Assembly: GCA_028284105.1 (NCBI GenBank)
Contig: JANQSK010000012.1
Span: forward strand, 1 to 7,375
Reading direction: 5' to 3'
Origin: Anaerolineae bacterium
GTDB taxonomy: Bacteria; Chloroflexota; Anaerolineae; Promineifilales; Promineifilaceae
DNA length: 7,375 bases
Below the pieces are notes generated by a model that saw only the letters and a list, made by a program, of their open reading frames with translations, searched no databases and was not told where the DNA came from. The translations under genes and the position numbers were made by a program. Below are positions 1 to 5,825 of this stretch, piece after piece; position 1 is the stretch's first letter, and each line of letters opens with the position of its first letter.

Positions 1-971
1 GAGTTGATCAGAACATCCACTTCATCAGCAAAGCGGACAATCGCTTCATCGATCACATTTGCCCAAAGAAGCGCATCTCGTACCATCGCTCCGCGAGGGG
101 GAAGTAAATTGTGCATCGTTTGGGTGCACACTTCAGCCATACACAGCAGTTTATGGTCTGGAAGTAGAAAGGTGAATTCAGCCGGTGCTTCAGTGCCAGA
201 AGCCATTTGGAATTCAAACGTTACGCCATCAATAATGCGCGTTTCACCCGTTTCACGGATAAAGTGGGACGGAGCAGCAAAGGTGCGTGTCCCTTGAGCC
301 GGCATTTTGCCAATGCCGCCATCTATTTTGCCAGTAGGCCCGATGGGTAACCCAACGCCAAATTGAAACATTGAACGACGGAACATGGCGGTCCCTGCCA
401 TAATGCCTTCCGAAGCTGCGGCTTCGGTAAAGTTTTCAGGCACATAAATGGGTGGGAACTGGTCGGGATCATCCCCAACAACGCCGCGAATACCGGCGAA
501 ATGGTCAGGATGACAGTGGGTCACGAGTACGGCGCTGACCGGTTGTTCACCAAGGGTGTTATTCATTAATTCTAATGCGGCGGCGGCCGTTTCTCGTGCT
601 ACGAGCGGATCCACAATGATCCAACCTGAGTTACCTCGAATGATGGTCATATTGGCGTAGTCACAAGCGCGAGCTTGCCAAACCCCATCACACACTTCAA
701 AAAGACCGTCGATATTGTTTAACTGAGCATGACGCCAAAGAGAGGGGTTGACGCTGTCAGGGCTTGCTCCATCTTGAAATTCAAACCAGCCTATATCCCA
801 AACCGTACGACCATCTGGACGCTTGATGCCCCCCTCCGGAAACGATGCTAGCCAGCCCCTCTTAGCATCTTCAAAAGCTTGTTGATCATCGAGTGGCAGC
901 CTTTCCGACACTGCCTTGTTGAAGGTGCGCGTGGCGGGAAACACGGCCGTTTCTTTAGTCTCATGACTCAT
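1..971 (-). CDS. Type III (metallo-beta-lactamase fold) linear alkylsulfatase, C-terminus cut by window edge
   Basis: This gene likely hydrolyses primary alkyl sulfate esters to alcohol plus sulfate, as SdsA1/YjcS-type enzymes do. The first 323 codons are present and the frame runs off the left edge; full family members are roughly 620-660 aa, so only the N-terminal half is seen. The MBL zinc motif THCHPDHFAG lies at residues 151-160. It is preceded by GWIIVDPL (116-123) and followed by the family block G-T-E-A-P-A-E and L-C-M-A-E-V-C, whose glutamates match zinc ligands of SdsA1, then a T-Q-T-M-H-N-L segment. The N-terminus has no hydrophobic signal sequence, unlike secreted SdsA1, so a cytoplasmic location is inferred. 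The ATG at 971 overlaps the stop of the upstream sulfotransferase (ATGA) and has AGAGGA 6 nt upstream. The family call is firm; the exact substrate is open. Confidence 0.92.
   Translation of the reverse strand, partial: MSHETKETAVFPATRTFNKAVSERLPLDDQQAFEDAKRGWLASFPEGGIKRPDGRTVWDIGWFEFQDGASPDSVNPSLWRHAQLNNIDGLFEVCDGVWQARACDYANMTIIRGNSGWIIVDPLVARETAAAALELMNNTLGEQPVSAVLVTHCHPDHFAGIRGVVGDDPDQFPPIYVPENFTEAAASEGIMAGTAMFRRSMFQFGVGLPIGPTGKIDGGIGKMPAQGTRTFAAPSHFIRETGETRIIDGVTFEFQMASGTEAPAEFTFLLPDHKLLCMAEVCTQTMHNLLPPRGAMVRDALLWANVIDEAIVRFADEVDVLIN
968..971 (-). other. ATGA stop/start overlap between sulfotransferase and alkylsulfatase genes
   Basis: The TGA stop of the sulfotransferase (970-968) overlaps the ATG start of the alkylsulfatase (971-969) by the classic 4-nt ATGA arrangement, with an AGAGGA ribosome binding site inside the end of the upstream gene (983-978). 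This implies translational coupling and a shared mRNA. Confidence 0.9.
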
Positions 972-1624
972 AAGGCATCCTCTGCGTTTTTTGATGATTG
1001 TTGGTTATAGAGCTGTTGTGGGAATTGAGAAGCTGAATTGGAATGTGGAAATGGCACATCAGGCACTGGAACACCGAGAAAGTTACACAGCGGACCCCAA
1101 CCATCTTGAGCTTGAAAAACAAGCAGACGCTCAGACCCAAATGTGGCCATCACTTCCTTATTGTGCTGTTCAAATCTTTGAATTGTTGCCTTTGAATCAG
1201 TTAATCCCATTCCATTAAACGTGTCGTTGCGGATAAGCTTGATCGAGGTCATTCGACGCAGCCATGTGGCAGATCCTTTTTCACCAAGGGGGTTTTCCAT
1301 AACAGGTAAAACCGTTTTGACCATACTCTTGTACCAGCTTTCGGAATCTCGAACTGTTAAGATCAATTTGGCTTGAGGATAGTAGTCTGCCAACTCGCGC
1401 CAATAGCTGGTTGATGGCCAGTCAAGCGTTGCTTGATACCCTTCAAAGACTTTGTTCCATTCACGATTGTCATTAAAAGTGACATCATACCATTTTTGAG
1501 ACAAAGCTTCGTTGTCTATCAACTCACTCATGTGATGGCAAGGAGAATGTCCGAGTAAACCTAGTGCATGTTTTAATGATGTTGTTCCAGTACGGCCGTA
1601 TCCGACTCCAATGACTTTTAGCAT
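968..1624 (-). CDS. Small sulfotransferase family protein (PAPS-type, Sulfotransfer_4-like)
   Basis: This 218-aa protein is predicted to transfer sulfonate from PAPS to an acceptor. The 5'-phosphosulfate loop is visible as GVGYGRTGTTSLKHAL (residues 6-21). A second cofactor signature, LTVRDSESWYKS (89-100), places Arg92 and Ser100 where sulfotransferases bind the 3'-phosphate of PAPS. DWPSTSYWREL (69-79) and the C-terminal block around L-C-N-F-L-G-V-P-V-P (179-188) are typical of the subfamily that carries W-x-P-L-C-x-F-L-G near its end. The ATG at 1624 has GAGGG 4 nt upstream. It sits 33 nt after the monooxygenase gene and overlaps the alkylsulfatase, so it is translated beside enzymes that remove sulfate. 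Many members of this family have no tested activity, so the acceptor is unknown and a non-sulfotransferase role is possible. No signal peptide is seen. Confidence 0.85.
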   Translation of the reverse strand: MLKVIGVGYGRTGTTSLKHALGLLGHSPCHHMSELIDNEALSQKWYDVTFNDNREWNKVFEGYQATLDWPSTSYWRELADYYPQAKLILTVRDSESWYKSMVKTVLPVMENPLGEKGSATWLRRMTSIKLIRNDTFNGMGLTDSKATIQRFEQHNKEVMATFGSERLLVFQAQDGWGPLCNFLGVPVPDVPFPHSNSASQFPQQLYNQQSSKNAEDAL

Positions 1625-1657
1625 TTATCCCTCAACAAAGACATGTTATCTGCTTAG

Positions 1658-2938
1658 CTAAGCTAAGTAGCTCCGTAGTGTGTTAGTTTCGTATTGTTTC
1701 CGCATCCGACCCCGCCGTTGCAACTCTGGCACCAGCATCGTTGACATATCGCGCACATAGTGAGGCGCAAAGTAGGTAGCACGGAACATATATCCATCAA
1801 ATCCAAGCGCCTCCGTTTCAGCCTCAATACTATCTGCTACATCGTTTGCTGCCCCCACAAACCGCGTGTCTGAAACACGATTTGTGATAAATCGAGCGGT
1901 ATCAAGTATCGTCCACCCTTTTTCGGCGGCCATGTTGAAAAGCCCGCGGACACCAGTCACCTGATCCACAATCTCGCTGATTTTTGTATCGATTGGGTGG
2001 CTCAATAGGTCAAATCCAGATAAACCTTCTACTGTACTTAATCCGACTTCATCTGGTACGCTTTCTGCAATCTGAGCCGCACGTTCATCTGCCTCGGCTC
2101 GTGAAGCAGCTACACAACCACCAATTGGAAATAAAATTTTGACGGAGTAGGGATCGCGGCCTGCGTCCGAAACGGCAGCCCGCAACTTTTCAACACGCGC
2201 CTTTTTGACATGGTCGGGACCGTTTGGACTAAAAATGATTTCGGCATGCTTGCCAGCAAAGGCCATCCCTTCTGGTGATGAGCCTGCCTGTACCAAAACG
2301 GGATCGCCTGCTGGATGACGATGGACGGCTAGTGGCCCTGCTGAACTAAACCAGTTGCCATCAAAGTTGACCTGATGAACCTTATCAACATCGCTTATAT
2401 GATTGTTTTCGTAATCGTTAACAACAGCATCCTGTTCCCATGAGGCCCACAGCTTTTTGACAAGGTCAACATACTCGTAAGCCCGTTCATACCGCTCATC
2501 GTGACCGGGTAGCGTCATGCCAAGCTGGTCGGCCTCTTTTTGATTAACGGAGGTAACGATGTTCCAACCAATACGGCCGTTTGTAATGTGATTTAGCGTT
2601 TGCATCTTTCGAGCCACCATGTAGGGGTTATAAAAAGAAGTCGACATCGTCACGAGAAAGCCTAAATTTTGAACAACCGCTGAAAGTCGTGAGACGAGTA
2701 AGAGCGGATCGAGCATGGGGAAGTTTTTACCGTTCCGAATGCTGACTGGGTCACGTGCTGCACCCCAAAAATCAGCAAAAAAGATGGCATCAAAACGGCC
2801 GTGTTCTGCCCATTTGGCAATCATTTCCCAATACTCAATTTCAGTCCAATCATGTTCCCGAGGCTCAAACGCTAAGCCAACGTCAGGCTCATATTGAAAA
2901 AAGGGGCAAATGTGAAGCAATGAATTTTTGTTGTCCAT
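1658..2938 (-). CDS. LLM-class flavin-dependent monooxygenase (NtaA/SnaA/DszA/DmoA family)
   Basis: This is a 426-aa (beta/alpha)8 luciferase-like enzyme, close to the usual family length of about 430-460. The family uses reduced FMN supplied by a separate reductase to oxidise substrates by C-N or C-S cleavage (nitrilotriacetate, dibenzothiophene sulfone, dimethyl sulfide). Diagnostic blocks are the beta strand with F-F-A-D-F-W-G near 53-59, S-F-Y-N-P-Y-M-V-A-R-K at 101-111, T-N-G-R-I-G-W-N-I-V-T-S at 119-130, E-R-Y-E-R-A-Y-E-Y at 148-156, the flavin phosphate region V-L-V-Q-A-G-S-S at 214-221, and the terminal P-E-L-Q-R-R-G-x-M-R-x-x-Y at 404-416. No flavin reductase is encoded in the window. 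The ATG at 2938 fits the family N-terminus but has no recognisable Shine-Dalgarno sequence in the 48-nt gap after the sulfatase. Given the sulfatase and sulfotransferase neighbours, an organosulfur substrate is inferred, not shown. Confidence 0.92.
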   Translation of the reverse strand: MDNKNSLLHICPFFQYEPDVGLAFEPREHDWTEIEYWEMIAKWAEHGRFDAIFFADFWGAARDPVSIRNGKNFPMLDPLLLVSRLSAVVQNLGFLVTMSTSFYNPYMVARKMQTLNHITNGRIGWNIVTSVNQKEADQLGMTLPGHDERYERAYEYVDLVKKLWASWEQDAVVNDYENNHISDVDKVHQVNFDGNWFSSAGPLAVHRHPAGDPVLVQAGSSPEGMAFAGKHAEIIFSPNGPDHVKKARVEKLRAAVSDAGRDPYSVKILFPIGGCVAASRAEADERAAQIAESVPDEVGLSTVEGLSGFDLLSHPIDTKISEIVDQVTGVRGLFNMAAEKGWTILDTARFITNRVSDTRFVGAANDVADSIEAETEALGFDGYMFRATYFAPHYVRDMSTMLVPELQRRGRMRKQYETNTLRSYLA

Positions 2939-2986
2939 AGTTGTTTATGTGGAGAATGAAAAGTTGATGGGTGGTCAATAAATGAA

Positions 2987-4591
2987 TTATGCCAGCTTGG
3001 CTGGAAGGCGTGATGTATCAGCTAGTGACGCCATTTCTTGCGCCAGTTGGAATAAAAGTTCAGACTTGATTGATACGTGCTCAGCCGAATCCCACAAATT
3101 AACAATCTCCTCTGGATCTGTTTCTAAATCGTAAAGCTCTCCTTCATCCTGATGAGTGTAAATAGTCAGTCGATAGCGATCCACAATGAGGGTTCTTATT
3201 TTTGCCCAAATGGGGACCTCGAATTGAGGTGAGAATGACACAGTCTCTACGATGACTCGTTGACGATGCGTTTCTGATTGACCCGCTAATAATGGTAAGA
3301 AGCTACGGCCTTGGGCACCATGGTACGGCCAAAGATCAGCGCGATCGAGAATTGTTCGCCCGATATCAATATAGCTTGCCAATGCTTTAATTTCGCCTTG
3401 ATTGTATTCTGGCATTGGATCACACCAGATAAAAGGCACCTTCACGAGGGATTGATAGTGGGCTGAGCCCTTCAAAAACAAGCCGTGCTGCCCCATGTAG
3501 TCACCGTGATCACTCGTGAAAATGATGACCGTATTTTCCGCTTGCCCCGTTTCATCTAGCTTAGCTATTAACTCACCGACCACTTCATCAATAAACGCAA
3601 TCATGCCGTAGGCTGTGGCGATGATGCGTCGTGCCTCTGCTTCATCAGACATAAAGGGCATTCTGGGTTTGCGATTGCCATTGCGCTCATTTTCATACAC
3701 GGAATTGAGCAATGACGTTTGGGTGCGTGGTGATTCATAGAATGATTCGGGCAGGATCACATCTTCAGGATCATACAGATCATAATATTTTTCAGGCGGT
3801 GTCCAAGGCACATGGGGATCAGTTATCGAACACCAGAGGAAGAAAGGGATGTTTTCTCGCTTGCTGGTGTGATGTTCTAACCAGTGCATTGTTTTATCCG
3901 CAATAAAGCGGGTTGAATAATGTTCTGGATCAAGTGCGGAGGCATAGGTTTGCGGATTGACATCGCCACCCTTAATGGCATGTTTGGGTCCTGTGTTTTG
4001 TGCAATCGTGGGGTCGACAGCATCGAGGTGACGTTTGTGATGATATTGCGCCACTTCTGTATGGTGGGAGGCCATGATGACGTCATCAAGCCCATAGTAT
4101 GGGGTTTGGGGTTCAAACGAAGCGTCTTCCCATTGATGCCGCCGTTCTTGCTCATAGTTGGTGGCGCTGTATTTAACGGCCGTTTTGTCCGCATTCATCA
4201 AATGGGGAGGAGGAACCACCTTGTCCTCAGGCGCTTCCTCTGCTGTTTGGAATGGCACCATATCGGTCATATTTTGTAAATGGGACTTGCCAATCAAGGC
4301 GGTTCGATACCCCGCAGCGCGTAATAGCTCAGGAAAAGTATTGCTGTCTAAATCAAGTGCAACCCCATTGCTGTGGCTCCCATTGACCGAATTCATCCGC
4401 ATCGTCAAAAAAGCTTGTCGATTGGGCATGCACATCGGTGTTGCCGTATACATCCCCTTGATGCTTGTGCCGTGTGCGAACAGCTTATCAATGTTAGGTG
4501 TTTTGACGACCGTATTGCCATGACACGATAGCTGATCATAGCAGTGCTGATCAGTCATAATGACAAGAAAGTTGGGTTGCTGATTGGTCAT
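2987..4591 (-). CDS. Type I sulfatase (formylglycine-dependent, alkaline phosphatase superfamily)
   Basis: This 534-aa hydrolase is predicted to cleave sulfate esters using a formylglycine made from Cys54 in C-M-P-N-R (54-58), which satisfies the CxPxR modification motif. Calcium-site residues are visible: Asp14-Gln15 in I-M-T-D-Q-H, and Asp361-His362 in the block T-S-D-H-G-D-Y-M-G-Q-H-G-L. Other expected active-site residues are Lys102 and His104 (G-K-S-H-L), His260 in D-P-H-V-P-W, and Lys374 in L-F-L-K-G. The C-terminal E-L-Y-D-L-E-T-D-P-E-E (485-495) is typical of the small fourth domain. The usual L-T-G-R after the modification motif reads L-T-M-R (62-65). There is no signal peptide, so cytoplasmic action is inferred. 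The ATG at 4591 has AAGAGG 5 nt upstream. No formylglycine-generating enzyme is in the window. Phosphonate monoester hydrolases share this fold, but the neighbours favour a sulfatase. Confidence 0.93.
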   Translation of the reverse strand: MTNQQPNFLVIMTDQHCYDQLSCHGNTVVKTPNIDKLFAHGTSIKGMYTATPMCMPNRQAFLTMRMNSVNGSHSNGVALDLDSNTFPELLRAAGYRTALIGKSHLQNMTDMVPFQTAEEAPEDKVVPPPHLMNADKTAVKYSATNYEQERRHQWEDASFEPQTPYYGLDDVIMASHHTEVAQYHHKRHLDAVDPTIAQNTGPKHAIKGGDVNPQTYASALDPEHYSTRFIADKTMHWLEHHTSKRENIPFFLWCSITDPHVPWTPPEKYYDLYDPEDVILPESFYESPRTQTSLLNSVYENERNGNRKPRMPFMSDEAEARRIIATAYGMIAFIDEVVGELIAKLDETGQAENTVIIFTSDHGDYMGQHGLFLKGSAHYQSLVKVPFIWCDPMPEYNQGEIKALASYIDIGRTILDRADLWPYHGAQGRSFLPLLAGQSETHRQRVIVETVSFSPQFEVPIWAKIRTLIVDRYRLTIYTHQDEGELYDLETDPEEIVNLWDSAEHVSIKSELLFQLAQEMASLADTSRLPAKLA

Positions 4592-4639
4592 AGATACCTC
4601 TTCCTAAGGGAGTCTATTTTCTATCGTACTGCTTGGATT

Positions 4640-4924
4640 TTATCCGTTTTCTTGCCACTCCAACCCGGTTATCTCATCCTGGCTGAACCGAGCAAGATGC
4701 TTATCAACCACCATTTTGAGACGATCAAGCTCTTCTTGACCGGGGCTGTTAAGTTTGAATGACAGTGTGTCAGATTGTGCCTCTATGTCACAACGACCAA
4801 AATCAAATTCGATGTAGCCACTGTTTCCTTCATAGGCTGCAGAGGCTTTTCGACTAAAATGGTTCACTAACGCTTTCATAAAACGGGGTGCTTTGTCTGT
4901 TTGAACAGAACTTGTAGATTGCAT
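4640..4924 (-). CDS. DUF2218 family protein
   Basis: This 94-aa protein matches the pattern of DUF2218 proteins, which have no established function. The visible features are A-P-R-F-M-K-A-L-V-N-H-F-S-R-K (residues 12-26), where the family typically has a conserved helix with H-F-x-x-K, then G-Y-I-E-F-D-F-G-R-C-D-I-E-A (41-54) as a central beta region with a single cysteine, and a C-terminal helix E-E-L-D-R-L-x-x-V-V-D-K-H-L-A-R-F (64-80). A strong AAGGAG site lies 4 nt before the ATG at 4924. It follows the selenoprotein gene by 47 nt and precedes the sulfatase by 48 nt, so it is part of the same transcript. It carries no signal peptide or membrane segment. The family assignment is by remembered pattern; the role in this operon is unknown. 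Confidence 0.8.
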   Translation of the reverse strand: MQSTSSVQTDKAPRFMKALVNHFSRKASAAYEGNSGYIEFDFGRCDIEAQSDTLSFKLNSPGQEELDRLKMVVDKHLARFSQDEITGLEWQENG

Positions 4925-4971
4925 AATTCTCCTTTTTGGATGGAATGCTTTATTTGTTTTGTTGGCTGCGA

Positions 4972-5736
4972 TTACGCGCCAGGATCATCAGCTGGCTTAA
5001 AGAACAGCTTGTCCTGTTCATAGAGTTTCACCCAGTCATCAACCGCTTTTTGACCCGCTTTTGCAAGACCCTCGAGCCTTTTTTCTTTATTCACATCTCG
5101 ATAGTCGATACGTTCTACCATAAATGGAGCCAGTTTCTCACGATTTTTGCGTCGTTCTTGCACATCAACATAGTAAAGCGCAGCGGTTTCACTACTTGGT
5201 GCATCTGTCCAGCGGGACCGATAGAGGGCAACACCGCTCTTGTTAAATATCCAAGTCATGTTGGCAAGCCCGCCATAAGCGATATGGAGATCGCCAGCCA
5301 GATGGTCGAGGTAGATTGGACGATTGACGCCATAGTGGTCACGTAACGCTTGGGCTGCGCGAATTTTATCTTCCATCGATCGATGTTCAGGATAGTTTTC
5401 CCCTGGATGGGCTTCATGGGTATACAAGAAAATGGACCCAACTCCGTGCTCTGCCAATCGCACTGCAGATTCATTCATGGATGGCGACGCCATCCCACAA
5501 TACGGTCAGGTAAAACTCCCAAATTCGACGATTGTTAGCTTGTTTTGCTTGATGACCGCCATCAGTGTTGTTTCTTCTAAAGGATTGTCAGCATCATCCG
5601 TCAATTGCCAGAGAGGGAAATCAGGGGCTCTTTTGCCAAGAGGGGGCTGGTTGCCAATCCACTTCATCACGTGGGCTAATGCGTTGTCATCAAAGTCTGG
5701 ATAATTGTAATCAATGATTTGTTCTTCGCGATTCAT
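4972..5736 (-). CDS. Deiodinase-like thioredoxin-fold selenoprotein with in-frame UGA (Sec77)
   Basis: Read through a UGA at 5508-5506, this is a single 254-aa frame; without readthrough it appears as two ORFs. The N-terminal half ends I-V-E-F-G-S-F-T (69-76), the UGA supplies residue 77, and P-Y-C-G-M follows, giving a U-P-Y-C redox motif. This matches the active site of iodothyronine deiodinases (F-G-S-x-T-Sec-P) and their bacterial relatives. After the UGA the family signature Y-T-H-E-A-H-P-G-E-N (105-114), P-E-H-R-S-M-E-D-K (116-124) and Y-G-G-L-A-N-M-T-W (154-162) is intact, so the downstream part is under protein-level constraint. The C-terminal region (about 185-254) is an added charged helical tail. 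The preferred start is ATG 5736 with AAGAGG 6 nt upstream; a TTG at 5787 would add 17 residues but lacks a ribosome binding site. Likely a redox enzyme (peroxiredoxin-like or reductive dehalogenation); the substrate is unknown. A pseudogene or sequencing error is the alternative, judged less likely. Confidence 0.87.
5479..5495 (-). promoter_or_regulatory. Candidate bacterial SECIS hairpin inside the coding region
   Basis: On the mRNA strand the 17-nt sequence GGAUGGC-GUC-GCCAUCC forms a perfect 7-bp stem with a GUC loop. Seventeen nucleotides separate the UGA from the loop. Bacterial SECIS elements lie just downstream of the UGA, with the loop roughly 16-37 nt away and a G among the first loop bases; this hairpin meets these conditions. 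Its size and the G-U in the loop recall the upper stem-loop of the E. coli fdhF SECIS, which SelB recognises. Binding is inferred from structure, not shown. Confidence 0.75.
5506..5508 (-). other. Predicted selenocysteine codon (in-frame UGA)
   Basis: The TGA at 5508-5506 sits between T-I-V-E-F-G-S-F-T and P-Y-C-G-M in an uninterrupted frame. The following base is C, and UGAC is a known weak termination context. It coincides exactly with the catalytic selenocysteine or cysteine position of the deiodinase-like family. Confidence 0.85.
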
Positions 5737-5742
5737 TTCAAA

Positions 5743-5748
5743 CCTCTT
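5743..5748 (-). promoter_or_regulatory. Ribosome binding site that selects ATG 5736 for the selenoprotein
   Basis: AAGAGG lies 6 nt upstream of ATG 5736. The more upstream in-frame TTG (5787) is preceded by a CT-rich stretch without purine-rich complementarity to 16S rRNA, so the shorter form is preferred. Confidence 0.75.
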
Positions 5749-5795
5749 TTGTTGTTCTGTAGGTAGCCTCTCAAAACCTTTAATCAAAGTGAGCG

Positions 5796-5818
5796 AAGGC
5801 TGAGCCTTTAGACGTCTA
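5796..5818 (-). other. Small inverted repeats in the gap after the SDR gene
   Basis: The 89-nt gap between the SDR stop and the selenoprotein ATG holds a short hairpin, AAGGC-TCA-GCCTT (5808-5796), and an adjacent perfect 10-bp palindrome, TAGACGTCTA (5818-5809). There is no following U-run, so it is not a rho-independent terminator. A processing or regulatory role is possible but unsupported. Confidence 0.3.
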
Positions 5819-5825
5819 GTTCAAT

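Noticed and set aside
4..297. Plus-strand 97-aa ORF at the left edge
   Set aside because: It is antisense to the alkylsulfatase frame, which carries the full zinc-binding motifs across the region.
1653..1662. Palindrome CTTAGCTAAG at the end of the monooxygenase gene as a terminator
   Set aside because: It has no loop-forming stem of useful length and no U-run, and overlaps the stop codon; the sulfotransferase follows at once.
3877..4194. Minus-strand 105-aa ORF in a second frame inside the sulfatase gene
   Set aside because: It is fully contained in the sulfatase, has a low-complexity composition and shows no recognisable domain.
3920..4523. Overlapping plus-strand ORFs of 119 and 121 aa (3920-4279 and 4158-4523)
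   Set aside because: They are antisense to a well-supported sulfatase with intact motifs, show no family resemblance, and have no supporting ribosome binding sites that I could see.
4936..5346. Plus-strand 136-aa ORF with hydrophobic start
   Set aside because: It is antisense to the conserved C-terminal part of the selenoprotein; its hydrophobic content is the expected complement of charged codons.
5506..5787. Separate 93-aa protein ending at the UGA, with a second 173-aa gene starting at 5493
   Set aside because: Both are in one frame, split at the catalytic position of a known family. The Met at 5493 lies inside the SECIS-like hairpin region and would remove the active site, so two independent genes make little sense.
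5737..5787. Upstream TTG start for the selenoprotein
   Set aside because: There is no ribosome binding site before it, while ATG 5736 has AAGAGG at good spacing.
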